Positions 23,807 to 36,054 are shown, counted from the first letter of the stretch. The stretch: DNA of 64,000 nucleotides from Amaranthus tricolor (GCF_026212465.1 NC_080050.1:3658644-3722643); one strand, 5' to 3'. The notes: generated by a model not told the origin, from the sequence alone. Numbers and translations: made by a program.

Positions 23807-24861
23807 TGATGCGTGTTTGGGTTGGAATTCTTCAATGTAATGTGAAGATGCAAACCAGCCTTCAAATCCACGCAATGTAACAACCAAACAAGCCCAAAAC
23901 ACACACGAAACAGTGATATGATTCACGCAAACAAAACAATGTTTGTAAGGTGAATCTTGAATTGAAAGACTAGGAGTTTTAATCCTCCAAGGCCAACAAC
24001 CAAGGACTACTCTCAGTTGCAAAAGGTGATGATCTTGCACTACTCAAGATCGTTGAATGTTCATACACATTCAAGGAAGAAACAAAGGATCAAAAATCCA
24101 ATGAATTCTGATTTCTGAAATTTTCAAACTTAAACTTGAGTTTTACAAGGCTAATGCCATCTATTTATAGACATATGGGACGAGGGAAATACAATGAGAA
24201 GGCTAATGACACGTCCAACTAATAATAACGGTCATAAAGGAACACGTGCACAACATGTGCTCATTTAAAAGAATGAAAAACACACTAAACTAAGGATTCT
24301 GATTTCTGACAGCAACTTGCTGACCAGGCGACCTTCCAGCTGCTTTCTTATGCTCTTCCCAAAGTTTATAATGGTCACTAAGAGTCTTGGTAGCAAGTTC
24401 CTAGTGTGGAGATTCCATTTCTACCCTTGGTGGCACAAGATACCATGAAACACGACTTGGCCAAGGCGTGCTAGGTCCTCTGGTCAAAACATGCTTGCTG
24501 AGCTGTTCTGTTCTGTTCTGAGCAACCTGTTGACTGGCTGACCTTCATAGCTCGTTTCAATGGGTTGTCCATGATGTATAGCAATGTCCTTGGGCCAAGG
24601 CATGAAGTTCCATGTACCAAGATTCCATTTTCATCTTCCATGGCCTCTGAATCCCTCTTGCTTGGACTGTGCAAGGTGTGCAAGGTGTGCAAGGTCAGCT
24701 GTTCGTCAGTTGGTTCTTTGCCCTGCTGTGCTTCTGTTTGGAGCCCTGTTTCTTCTTCTTCTGTTGAGTAATCAGCCTCCTTGCTTGTATTTGATTCTTG
24801 ATTTAGTTCTTCATCCATGTTGCTTATGTGAGTCATCATTGAACCATCCCAATATGGTTCA
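23807..24861 (-). mobile_element. Solo LTR, 1055 bp, in the minisatellite
   Basis: The segment begins TGATGCG and ends GGTTCA in the plus reading and is flanked by perfect AATTG duplications (23802-23806 and 24862-24866). A minus-strand TATA box, CTATAAATAGATGG at about 24171-24158, shows an LTR promoter on that strand. No partner copy lies in the window. The minus-strand terminus reads TGAACCAT-ATTGGG-ATGGTTCA, a short palindrome. A 122-codon frame at 24471-24839 starts 22 bases inside this end; its product is acidic, low complexity and unrecognised. Family not determined. Confidence 0.75.
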
Positions 24862-24930
24862 AATTGTAAAGGATTACTTTACGATTCTAAATGAGCACTT
24901 AAGGTTTAAAGTGAGCACTTAAAAGATTAT
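24862..24930. repeat. 21-bp minisatellite, right part
   Basis: Continuation of the array at 23495-23806 (AATGAGCACTTAAGGTTTAA, AGTGAGCACTTAAAAGATTA) after the solo LTR. Related units recur at about 25238-25318. Confidence 0.65.
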
Positions 24931-26412
24931 ATTCATTTTTAAGTGTTTGTTGTAATGGTGGTGGTGATAGGTATTAAGATTTTTTTGTTTTTTTTTCTTC
25001 ATTTGGAGATTTGCTGAATGTACTGAAAATTGCATATTGCATTAATAATGAAGAATAAGAAAAAGAGAAAAGCAGATCATTGAAGAAGCAAGGAAAAGAA
25101 TAATGTAATAGAAGATAGAAGTGCATTTTATAATTACAATGGATGATTGTTAAAATAGAAACTGATTGTAAAAATTATCAATTGTAAATTTAAACTAGTC
25201 TATATATATTAATTAAATCTAAAATAACAATATTTATTTTCATAACTAACCTTTAAGTAATTATTTATAACATTATAATCACCATTTACAATATACAAAT
25301 GATCACTTATACCACTTCAGGTATTTCTAATACCTGATTGGGTATCATACAACTCTTAAAAGCTAAGTCAAGATCACAAAAATACTCGAACGAGTATTTT
25401 AATGACCTGGTTCGATATGTGAATCAAAAATGATAGAAAAAAGGCGAATATTTCGTAGACTGAAGACTTGATTGAGTATTTTATTTCTTTGTCTTTTGTT
25501 TTGAATTCCATTATTATATATTGTTTAATCAATTGAATAAAAGGATTTAAATATGTTTGATAAAGATTGTTTTCTATAGATGTTGTTGGTGTATATTAAC
25601 TTTTAATAGCACGACCATAATTAATTCATATTTTATGTGTAATTGTTTTTGTTAGTCTTTAATGATTAGACTTTAGGATTAAAGGGTAACCAAGGTCTAA
25701 TGAAATATCAATTATCCTCTTTAACTATCGATTCAAGATTTAAATTTAATCACCTATATATTTAGTATGCAATTGATGATTCCCCTACATCCCTAGCAAT
25801 TAAAATTTTGATATCTTTCTACTTTTAATTTAAGTTTTTGTTATAGTTTAGTTTACTAAAGTTAATCAATTTTTTCTGTTATTATCCACAGTCTAGTAAA
25901 CTGCAATTTGACTTAGATATACAATGCATATATTACAATGGAAGCATCATACTTTGTTCTCGTTACTTTAAGCCATATGTTTTATGCAGAGTTAGAGATC
26001 TCCCTAGAAATGATGACGAGAGCTTTTACAATGATTGATTAGGTGTTCTGTTTATATTCACACATTTGATTAGATTCCACGGGAAGAAAAAAGTATATAT
26101 ACTAGATGAAAGAGACCTCAAAGTTGCTCAAACTTAAGTTTTGCACAACTATCCAAATGTTAATTAATTTATGAACAATTTTCATTCCTAATCAAAAAGT
26201 ATAACCCTCATATGACACACGAACAGATTGACATGGCGGTTCAAGATAAATTTGTATAATAATTTCAAAAATTTGTAAGTGCATTATTAATTGTAGATAA
26301 TATAAGAGACTAATACATAGTTTTTGGTAGTTCTCATGCTAGAAAAAGATTTGGTGATAACGGAGAAAATGTTGAAATATTAAAACACATTAGGACCATT
26401 GAAGAACACACC
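24931..26412. other. Intergenic DNA with diverged repeat traces
   Basis: No intact gene. Minisatellite-like units recur near 25238-25318. A decayed frame at about 26106-26210 reads like part of a transposase-associated domain (DLKVAQT, VLHNYPNVN), but stops and poor length make this too weak to name. ACACC at 26408-26412 is the left target duplication of the next element. Confidence 0.45.
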
Positions 26413-26967
26413 TGTTGTGCGACAGCGGAAGCAAAGATCGAAAACAATAATGAAAAGCAATAAAGATTCAAACAAACAATAAAGAAAAACACACCAACAA
26501 ATTAACGTGGTTCACTATCAACGTGATAGCTACATCCACCGGCACAAGAATTAACTTTTCACTATATACCGGGATATTACAAGATGAACGAGAAGCCACA
26601 ACCTCTCCAAACTTTTTCTCTCTTAGTTTTTCCTCACTTTGTGTTGCATTGCATCATACCCTAATTCTAATTACAAGAGGGGTTTATATAGTATGCCACT
26701 TAACATTGACAATTAAAAGGATGCCCAAAAACTAAGTAATCGTCAAAAGAGCGTGCAAAAACTAAATCCCGCACAAAACGCACTGCTCCGCGGCTTGCGC
26801 AAGTGCGCCCTGCCTAGAACTCCGCGACATGTGACTATTCCAAGACATAAGCTTCTCCGCGACCCACTTAATACTCCGCACCCTACGTATATCTCCGTGG
26901 CCCGTGCACTTTCGTTCCATCACCTTTTTGACTCATCTCTTGATTCATCATTCACAAAATCCCAACA
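26413..26967 (-). repeat. 3' LTR of nested copia element
   Basis: 555 bp. Shares GCAATAAAGATTCAAACAAA, AATTAACGTGGTTCACTATC and much else with 35442-36054, and differs by substitutions and several indels. The adjoining minus-strand purine tract (GGTGGAGAT) marks this as the 3' LTR. Confidence 0.92.
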
Positions 26968-27057
26968 ATCTCCACCGTGACAAGAACCCGTAGTCAACCA
27001 CTACCTCATCAAACCATAGTGAAACAAAACCATTCTCAAGTCGAAACTAATGCAAAG

Positions 27058-28675
27058 TGATAAGTGTAATTATTTACACTTATTCATATCATTTTATACT
27101 CCTTAATGATGATTATTGTCAGTAATTTCGTGCTTATTTTGAAGATCTGCTCTACCCATTTTGGTTATTCATGTTGATTTTGAGCGTTTTGATCGTTTTT
27201 AAGCATAATTCTTATAGTTTTAATGTTGACGGAGTTTACTAAGGATATTATTTCTCATTTAAAGATGTTTTACAATGAAGATAGGCAAAAGAGTTGAAAA
27301 GTATTTAAAATACTAAAGTTTTGAGGTGAAATTTGATGAATGCTCACTCTTTTGGTCATAACTTTTGATAGAAATATCGCATTAATTTAAAGTTTGCGGC
27401 ATTGAAAAGTAGACTTCAAGAACTTTCCAACAGTATATTATATGTCCAATTCCAACAACCGACCAACAAATGACGACTGTTTAAAGTTCGCCAGTCAGAA
27501 GCAAAGCGACGAGTCGTCGCCTGAAAGCCACGACTCATCGCTGCATGCGACGACTCGTCGCTTCTTCATTGAACTCTCATACCCAGGCAGAAACAAAGCC
27601 ACGACTCGTCGCCGCATGCAACGACTCGTCTCCAACTTGCTGATATTCAAATCTAACGGTTTTCTTTCACTATTTTAGTGGTTTTATTTATTTTACCTTT
27701 ATTTTATTATTAGAAATCAGTTATTTTTGGGGAGATTGTTCCCCAAGTAACCTTAGAATATAAATAGGCATAGTTAATTGCATTTTTTTGGTGCTTTTAA
27801 TGCCCTAGATGTTCTAGTGCTCTAGTTTTCATTCTTAGTTTATTAAACTTAGTTTTTTTATGTTTTTCATTGCAACTTTCATTTATTTATGCAATCTATG
27901 GTTTGTTTATGTTCCAATTTGTAAGTTTCTCTATCTTGTCCCTTAATTATTCATCAAATTGTCTTTAATTCATTATTTTCATCATGTTCATCATCTAAAT
28001 TAGGGTTTTGCTTATTATTAATTTCATATTAGTTATAATGTCTAGTGAGTAGATTTTCTTTCTAGGATTAAGGGACTGACCCTTATTCGAGCATGAAATG
28101 ATATTTGATCGATTAATTGTGTGAAATTTGGGTCTATGATTAAACCTATGCTTAATGAGCCTTAGTTTAAACATCTTTATTAACCTTTTCAACAAAACGG
28201 AAGTTTGAGATTAGGATTAATTTAGGATTGAGGTATATTTAAGTTAAAATCCTATTAGCTTAACCAATAAAAAGGAAGTTTGAGGATCAATACTAGTAAG
28301 GTCTTAAACCGATATTGATCAATAAAGCGAAAGCTTGAGATTAATTTGATCACGTTTAACCATGCCAAAGGCTCAATTTTATACAATTATGAGAGTAATT
28401 GACTCCCATGTTAGAATTAGATGATTCCTGACATCCTAGATTTGCTTTATTATCATCGTCTTCATATTAATTATTATCTTAGCTTTATTTATTAGTTTTA
28501 ATTGCATCATTTTGATTTTTGTTTATAGTAGTGTTAGATTCTCAAACCGATTATATTGTTTGTCCGTATCTCATACTTATAAATTGAACAAATTTGTTAA
28601 CTCGCTTCCCTGAGTTCGACCCGTATTACTACACCTACACCGTACGCTTGTAGTTATTAAAATTTGCACCTATCA
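27058..28675 (+). mobile_element. Solo LTR, 1618 bp, gypsy-like
   Basis: Begins TGATAAGTGTAATTATTTAC, ends TTTGCACCTATCA, and is flanked by perfect CAAAG duplications (27053-27057 and 28676-28680). A plus-strand TATA box (AATATAAATAGGCA, about 27755) and the terminal TTCGACCCGTATTACTAC-type sequence resemble LTRs of large Ty3/gypsy elements. It is inserted in the 3' part of the host copia element. A related copy lies at 43130-44688. It contains a cluster of ACGACTCGTCGC palindromes at 27500-27630. Confidence 0.88.
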
Positions 28676-28994
28676 CAAAGTTCAAGCATAATCCATACAT
28701 CCCGAAAAGTCTCTAACCAAGAGTCATCCCGATAAGTCTTCAACCAAGACCCGTCACATACTCGTTTTCAAGTATAACCACTCATAATGCTCAGCTAGCA
28801 TCACAAGTCACTCATAATGCTCCACCTGGATCACGAGTCCACGAGGCAAGCTCCACCTTGAGGTTGTGCACACCTCCACCTTTGAGCTCCCTCACACTGC
28901 CCCTAAGGGCCTATGCTAATGAATCCAGCATAGTAAAGAATTTACTAGGATTGTCAGACCATCCTACCTTCTTTACCTCTATCTTCATGTACGT

Positions 28995-29363
28995 CTATTC
29001 CGAATGAAATCTGATTACACTGTGCTTCTCCTGAACATTAAGTACTACCTGATCACTAAACAAACAACCATAGTACACAAAAGCCAACCAAGGTTGATCA
29101 CAAAGAACCATCACCGAGATCATAACACAATCAAACTCAGCGAACACAACCCAAGCTTCAACCAATGTAACTAAGCACCTAACATCATTCCCGTACATAA
29201 GAAACACAACAACTGATCCAAGCAAATCGTAGAGAGAAAAAATCTCTACCTGCCAGTGCCCCCACCCAGGTTGTGTCACAAACCTGCAAATGACACTTCT
29301 AGCATGTGCAAAACAAGTACACATCACAACATACTTCAAATACTGAACCGTAACTTTAGACAT
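28995..29363 (-). pseudogene. copia RT/RNase H junction relic
   Basis: The frame includes YVVMCTCFAHARSVICRFVT followed by QPGWGHWQ, which aligns with the copia block usually reading YAMVCTRPDIAHAVGVVSRF then a GKxHW string. It belongs to the host copia element. After that block the sequence no longer resembles RNase H, so deletions or frame changes are present. Its upstream neighbour is cut off at the foreign sequence starting at 29433. Confidence 0.65.
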
Positions 29364-29432
29364 GTAGACGACTCAGGCTCAAAATGAGGTGATATAAATG
29401 AGCTAAGTAACACTACCGGTCTATACAATGGT

Positions 29433-31500
29433 TCTGTAACAACCTGGAAAAACTTGGATCGTTAAAAGAGAGATTTTTTTATAATTTAGAAGAAAACTGA
29501 GCAGGACCCGAGTTAAACCAAGATGTCATAAAGGCATGAGGAAACGAAAATTTTAAAGTTAATACTTGTGGATCGAGTTCTACTAGAGTTGTTATAGATT
29601 ATTTAGTGATATTATAGCCTTAGCAACAGATAAACGATATGAAATCAAAAGTCCAAGGAATACCTCTCGAGAGCGAGGTCGCCTCTTAAACAAATTCATT
29701 CCTTAAAAGCTAATAAAGTTCAAAATTAAAATCCTTCTGTACTCTATCTGTTTTATTCTTCAGGTGTAATCCTCACTCCACAGCCTGCAACTTAACTCAT
29801 TGCTAGTTATTAACCCCGAAAGAGAAACAACATCATCGCAGGATCGTTAAGATCAAAGGTACACGCCAGCAAAACATCTCTTATAACATTATAACATAAA
29901 GCAAAATCACAACCTACCATACGTCGGCTACAGTTCAATTACTTTTTAATAAATTTCAAATGATTCATTGAATCAGTCAGCCATACTGCTGTACTTTCCC
30001 GGCCATACTGCCGGACCAAACCCCAAACTTCAAGAGTGAGACAATACATTAGGGGGAGCTAAACCCTAAGCAAGTCTCTATCATAGGCAACACGCCTTAC
30101 TTCGGTGCCTATGGTTAAGTATGCATATTTCCGCGGTGGCTCATAATGCCCCCATAAATCGTGAGTAAAATTCTTTCCACCAATTGACGTCATACTACGT
30201 CTACTTTAAAGTTAGTGAGGTCATACTTTATTAAGAAAGCATAACATCATCTTCATACTTTATTCAATATATTATTATTATCATTCCTTCATAACAACCA
30301 ATCCACGATGTACAAAGTTTTACTGCGTGTACGTACCTTAAGAAAGCAAAAGCAAAATCCTAAACGTACTTATCAACTTCCCCTCACGAATCAAGTTCCT
30401 ACATGATTCAATCGTACATAAGTGAATAAGCATACATTCACACTAACTCAACCCACAATCAAAACACACACACACATCTAACACCAAGCCACTCTACAAT
30501 AAATTCATGATCACCCAACACACTTCATAACAACACAAACTTTAAAAAAAATCAGATTTGAGAATCTGTCCAGAACAGCATACCAGCACTGTTAAACTGA
30601 AATCCCGACTTCACCGTTGCGTTCGGAAGGCATCAAAACCCCGTGTACCAATTTTCATAACAATTAAAGTACCCTAAGTATTTTTTAACATATTTTAAGG
30701 TCAAAAAGAGTCCAAAAACTCATTGTTTTTGACAAATTTTCTAACCCTACGGGATTATGTCAAATTACTAAGAAATCTTGAAATATTAATATCTTGTCAT
30801 CCTATTCAAATTCTATAATCATCACATTCATAAACCTTTAAATAATTTCTTTTTAATTATTTCATCTTTAGCATTTTAACCTCACAATAAAATTTAAAAT
30901 CAAACTACACACTTTCATCAACACGATCTTCAAACTTAGCACATATTGTACTCCCATAAATTTCCTCTTAATAGTAAAAACAAATTAGATAAACAATCAT
31001 GTTATCTCAAATCATAATGTACACTCCATTGAATTTAATTTTTTTTTTAAAAATCATTCCTACAAAAACTAATCATATGAACATGCTTATAACTTCTACA
31101 ATCTAACACCCATTAGAAATTTCTACAACGTACAAACATTATAAATTATAACATACAATATAATATAATAAATAAATAAAATTTCAGATTTAATAAAGTT
31201 ATTATTTGATAATTATTTAAACATAAAACTCATGTCTTTTTATTAAAAAAAACATACTAAGAAAGTATACTTACAATTGAATTAGAAAAAGATGGGAGAA
31301 ATCCTAAAATGTAGGAGTTAGTCGTATGAAGAGGAGAAAAGGAAGGGAGAGTTTTTATTTTTGTGATTTGTTTGATAGAAAAAAAAATGCTTAGATTTAG
31401 GAATTGGTTATTATTAGTAATGAAATTAAAATCTTTCAAATTCCTCAAAATGGAGTTACAAAATCCTCTTAAAACTCTCTACCTAGTTGGCCCTTCACTC
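29433..31500 (-). mobile_element. Gypsy-like LTR segment, ends unresolved
   Basis: The left edge TGTAACAACCTGG is the reverse complement of a common gypsy LTR 3' end (CCAGGTTGTTACA). It sits directly where the copia reverse transcriptase is interrupted. The interior is non-coding, and I found no matching GGTTC duplication on the right, so the right edge is a guess. It may be a solo LTR or a truncated piece. Confidence 0.4.
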
Positions 31501-31601
31501 CCTTTTTCTTTTTTTTTTATTTGAATTTTTTTTTTAATTAAATCATAATTTATTTAGATTGGGTTAGTTGTTGAACTGAAATTGGAATGAAATTGCATAT
31601 G

Positions 31602-31826
31602 TTAGGCCATTTCCATGAAAAAGGTGTAACTTTTTTGATTAAATAAATTACTTTCTAATAAAATAATATTAATAAGTAAAATTATTAATTCAAACCACTG
31701 CGCATGCTCATTATACTCTACAATGTGCTCATAAGTTGGAGGTTCAAATGACTCCACAAAAACGGCTACCAACCTTGCCAAACCCACAAGGTTCAATGCA
31801 TAACCTACCACACTTATAGTAACCAA
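31602..31826 (-). pseudogene. copia RT N-terminal relic
   Basis: EPPTYEHIVEYNEHAQW resembles the opening of copia reverse transcriptase (EP.T..EA......W..A). This is consistent with the host copia element resuming on this side of the gypsy-like segment. The following residues have drifted beyond recognition. Confidence 0.45.
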
Positions 31827-32042
31827 ACAACACTCCCTACAGCCAACCTATCAAATTTCTCGATAACACTTATAGGCTTTTCTTGAAACCTTCTAGATCG
31901 GCAGAATGTTCCTTGTACTGACTCCTTTAAACTATCCACAGAGATAAAGATAGCACCAAAAATCACAGCCAGACAGATACTTGGGGCAGCATTAACACCA
32001 TCAATCTAGGGTCGAACAGAAATGGATGAGGGGTTAACCTCA

Positions 32043-33563
32043 TGTTGGACCTCTTGAGTTTTGATGATGACTACACTTTATTTAATCAAATATGTTTTAG
32101 AAATTATGTGCAGGTCGATATCCGGTCTTCACTATGATCGGTTATAGTACCTATGACTTGGTTCATGGAAATGTACATGTCAAAAGGATCCAAAAGATGT
32201 TAGAAGAAGTATATCGCTTGGGATGTAAAATGGAGACAGGAGGTCTACTGTTCCTAAGTTGGATGTTCTAACAAAACTGGAAATTGGAGACAGCGCACTG
32301 TTCCTGAACTGGAGTCAGCTTATGTCCAATGAAAATTCTAATTATTATTTTAATTATTATTTTAGTTGATGTGTTAATTAAAGATAATTTATTGCATTAA
32401 TAAAATATTAAAGTTAATTGGCAAAATATTTTCTAAAATATCTAACATGTGATTTTCTAAATATAAGCCTTTATTTTAAGATCTATGTTTAGTAAATGAC
32501 TAAATTTAGCTAAGCAGGAACAACAGCTGATTTTAAGGAATCCTTAGCTATTATTAGCTAAAGGTAATCGTCCCTAATATTAGTAATAGGTAACCGTCCC
32601 TATTATTAGCTAAAGGAACCTGTATCTAAATTTAGCTAAAGTATACCGTGGTTATTATTGGAAAAAGAAACTGCAGCTAATTTTAGTATATGGGAACTGC
32701 TGCTAAAGGGAACAGTATCTATTTTTAGTAAATGGGAACAGCGGTTATTATTAAATAACCGTGGGCTTGATTTTGTCAAGATTAATACCTAGTTTTTAGA
32801 GACTAACCGTAGGATGACTTGGATTTTAAGATCCAAATTACTCTCCTTATTATTTGGGATAAGGGAGTAGTGGTTGGTTTATTCCTTTTTATTAGGGAAA
32901 TTGACTCTATAAATAGTGGACTCGGTTGTTCTTCAAAACTTGCCTTAGTATGAGCCATTAAATCATACGTGATTTTGGGAGAAAACTTTGTTTTAAAAAT
33001 GCTAATTAATTTATTAGGGAAATTTTTACAAGAAAACTTTGTTTTAAAAATGCTAATTAATTTATAATATTTTCTTGTGCAACTTATTGACTTTATTTTT
33101 AGAGAATTTTTATCCTTTTGTAAGGGATTTTGAGTGATATTTGTAATTAGACTTGGGTAAGTCTAAGGGGGAAATAGATAGCTTTTAGTGAAGCTAGTGT
33201 GGAGTTTAGCTTCGGAGTTTAGCTTTTAGTGAAGCTAAGTTTGTTACTTTGAGTGAAGCAATTTGAGAGAGAAGTTGGCCTAGTTGATGCGCTTCGAGTG
33301 AAGTAAGGTGTTTATGTAATTGTAACAAGTTGCCTTAAATATAGTGGAGAATTTAGAAATCCCGTGGGGTCGTGGTTTTTCCTTCTAAATAGGCCTAGAA
33401 GGTTTCCACGTAAATATTGTGTTGTCTCTTTCATTATTCGTTCTAAGTTTAAGCTTTATTTATTTTATTTAATTCCGCAAAAACAGGGCAAAAACGCTTA
33501 AACTCGTAACAACAACAATTCACCCCCCTCTTGTTGTTGTTCCCGTCTCTGACTAAGTCTACA
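32043..33563 (+). mobile_element. Solo LTR, 1521 bp, copia SIRE-like
   Basis: Begins TGTTGGACCTCTTGAGTTTT, ends AAGTCTACA, and is flanked by perfect CCTCA duplications (32038-32042 and 33564-33568). GTTTTGATGATGAC near the start and AATTCACCCCCCTCTTG near the end are typical of SIRE-type copia LTRs. A plus-strand TATA box (CTCTATAAATAGTGG) is at about 32908. Upstream of it, 32500-32760 holds degenerate tandem repeats of a TTAGCTAAAGG.AACCGT-like unit, and 32985-33065 holds a duplicated block of about 36 bases. Confidence 0.88.
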
Positions 33564-34289
33564 CCTCATACTCCACCTCAAACTCGGTACCACTATCACC
33601 ATAACCAGCAGCTGCAAAATACACCACAACACACCAAAGCCCTAATAAGACTCCAAACATGAGATAGCACGATTCCCTATTGAGCCACACCACACATATA
33701 CTGGTCACCTCTAATCCGTTGTGTAAACCCCGATCGAACAAACTAATCCAGTATCTACTCAACAACTAAGTACTAGAGAGCATGCATAAGACTCTCCCTA
33801 ACAAGGTTCGATTCGTTATTCCTGTGACGCTGCTCTGCAATGGTGTTATCCCGTAAGTATGATGCCACACAATACCTAAAACACAGAACATAACAAATCC
33901 ACAAAACGAACTATCCAAATGTAGCCAACTAACCATTTTACCATACAAGTGATCATGAGTTTCAATGCTAAGCTCACACCCATGTTTAAACCCAAAAACC
34001 CAATGCTTGTCTTCCTCCAGGTAGGCATCCTTGACATATGTAAGACGATTCCTAATGGAAAATTTCATCCCTTTACTCTCACCCATATGACAATGCATAT
34101 CCCAAACCGTCATCTCCTAGTAACAAGTAGAAGCATTAACAGCAGAACTAAGCAACGTAACACCCTGAAAGAAATACATGGATTTCACCTTGACACCCCT
34201 AAGTATCAAATCTGAACCCTTAAAGACACTCACTTCCCCATTTCTAAACTTACCCTTGAACCCCAAATCATCTAAGGTTCCAAGCGATA

Positions 34290-34510
34290 TCAAGTTCTTC
34301 CCCAGTGCACAGAATCATGCCTCACCTTAGTCAAAGTAACCCTTCTCCCATCACTAGTCTGAGGTCTCATGATACCAATACCTACTACTTCACATGGAGT
34401 ACCGTTAGCAATCGTAACTGAACCCCCAAAGTAAGACTCATAAGTATATAACCAATCCCGACGAGGACTCATATGGAATCAACTACTAGAATCAAGAATC
34501 CAGCAATCAA
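34290..34510 (-). pseudogene. copia protease relic
   Basis: Minus-strand frame reading HMSPRRDWLYTYE followed by VTIANGTPCEVVGIG, preceded by a D-S-S where copia proteases have the catalytic D-S-G, and broken by a stop next to it. Downstream (below 34290) another frame continues the usual LISLGTLDDLGF region after a frame change. Belongs to the host copia element. Confidence 0.8.
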
Positions 34511-34556
34511 TCAAATCACTAGACTCAACACAACTAATCAATGCTAAATCTTCCTC

Positions 34557-35401
34557 TTAATCATAGCTCTTATTCTGTTTACTTTCGATTACTATGGCCT
34601 GAGATTTATTCTTTAATTCTGGACACTTAGACTTAAAATGTCCTGGTTCCTGACAGTGATAACATATTATGGTCCTAGTGTTGCTAGACCCATATGTACT
34701 ATTACTAGTATTCGACCTAGCACCGTTATTGTTAGACCCCTTTTTCTTTTGAGAATTTCTACCTGACCTAACAACTAACCCACTTCCATAATTCTCATAA
34801 TCACTTGTCGCCTTTTGACACAACTCCCTAGTATAAAGTGTTGTCTTCACTTCCTCTAGGGTTAATGAGTCTTTGCCAACCACAAAAGACTCCACAAAGT
34901 TCTCATAACTATTCGGTAGAGAAACAAGCAATATTAAAGTTGCATCCTCATCATCTATCTTAACATCAAAATTACACAAATCTAGTAAAATAGAATTAAG
35001 ATTTTCTAGATGATCCCTTAATGGCGTACCTGACTGCATCCTAAGGCTAAACAACCGTTGTTTCAGTAGCAATTTGTTGGTTAAAGATTTCTTCATGTAA
35101 AATGACTCCAATTTTAACCATAATTCTGCGGCCGTCTCATGATCAGCAACCTCCGTGATGATATGATGATCAAGACTTAGCAAGATGGTAGAATGAGCCT
35201 TCTCTTCCATCACTACTAATTGTCATCAGTCCATCCATCTCCAAATCCGACGTAGATGTCACACTCTTTGGGATCAATGGATTGCCAAATCTGCAACTGC
35301 TTTAATAACGCCTTCATCTTAATCTGCCATAGCCTAAAGCTATTCTTCCCATTAAATTTCTCAATCCTTATTGTAGAAACTCCTACCATTGTTTCCCTCA
35401 A
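34557..35401 (-). pseudogene. copia gag (frameshifted)
   Basis: The N-terminal part 35401-35216 contains EKFNGKNSFRLWQIKMKALL, the usual start of copia gag. It ends at a stop and the protein resumes in another frame at 35213 (MEEKAHSTILLSL, ELWLKLESFYMKKSL). The long open part (218 codons) ends with a zinc knuckle CYHCQEPGHFKSKC near 34660, perfectly C-x2-C-x4-H-x4-C. Only the one break separates the two parts, so gag decayed less than pol. Confidence 0.88.
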
Positions 35402-35441
35402 AAACTCTTCCTAGGATTAAACCTGAGCTCTTAATGCCAAT

Positions 35442-36054
35442 TGTTATGCGACAGCGAAAGCAAAGATCCAAAACAATAACGGAAAGCAATAAAGATTCAA
35501 ACAAACTATAAAGAAAAGCACACCGAGAAATTAACGTGGTTCACTATCAATGTGGTAGCTACATCCACCGGCACCAAAAATAAACTTTTCACTATAAATC
35601 GGGAGATTATAAGATGAACGAGAAGCCACAACATTGGCTCTCCAAGCTTTTTCTCTCTTAGTTTTTCTTCACTTTGTGTTGCATTGCATCATACCATAAT
35701 TCTAATTACAAAAGGGGTTTATATAGTATGCCACTTAATGAAAAGAAAGTAGGTAAGCAATTACAAAGAAACCGGCCAAAAAACTAAGTAACCGTCAAAA
35801 GAACGTGGAAAAAAACTAAATCCCGCACAAAGGGCACTGCTTCGCGCCCCGCGTAGAACTCCGCGGCATGCACTCCAGGCTATTCCAAGACAAAAGCTTC
35901 TCTGCAACCCGCATAATACTCCGCACTCCGTGCTTCCGCGCCCTGAGTATATATCTGCGGCCCGCGCACTTGCGTTCCCTCACCTTTTTGACTCATCTCT
36001 TGATTCATCATAAAACCCGATCTAAGACTCAACTCGAGTCACAAAATCCCAACA
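35442..36054 (-). repeat. 5' LTR of nested copia element
   Basis: 613 bp, TGTTATGCGACAGCG to AAAATCCCAACA in plus reading, partner of 26413-26967. It carries extra segments near 35742-35780 and 36012-36040 relative to its partner. Confidence 0.92.

Larger units (their letters stand above)
26413..36054 (-). mobile_element. Ty1/copia retrotransposon with nested insertions
   Basis: LTRs at 26413-26967 and 35442-36054 begin TGTT and end AACA. The whole is flanked by perfect ACACC duplications (26408-26412 and 36055-36059). On the minus strand: 5' LTR, a diverged primer site (TTGGCATTAAGAGC just below 35441), gag at 35401-34557, protease near 34505-34290, traces of reverse transcriptase near 31710 and 29360-29280, polypurine tract GGTGGAGAT and 3' LTR. 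Two complete solo LTRs and one gypsy-like piece have inserted since. Coding capacity is destroyed. Both LTRs carry a minus-strand TATA-like box (CTATATAAACC). Confidence 0.93.

Noticed and set aside
24584..24922. 112-codon plus-strand frame
   Set aside because: Antisense to another frame inside the solo LTR, driven by a CAAGGTGTG repeat; no domain or splice context.
26106..26210. Possible CACTA-associated DUF4218-like remnant
   Set aside because: Only a few residues resemble the domain and the frame is full of stops; too weak to annotate.
33559..34113. Two minus-strand frames between the solo LTR and the copia protease
   Set aside because: Neither reads as copia integrase nor as another known protein. 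Probably decayed copia interior in the wrong frame.
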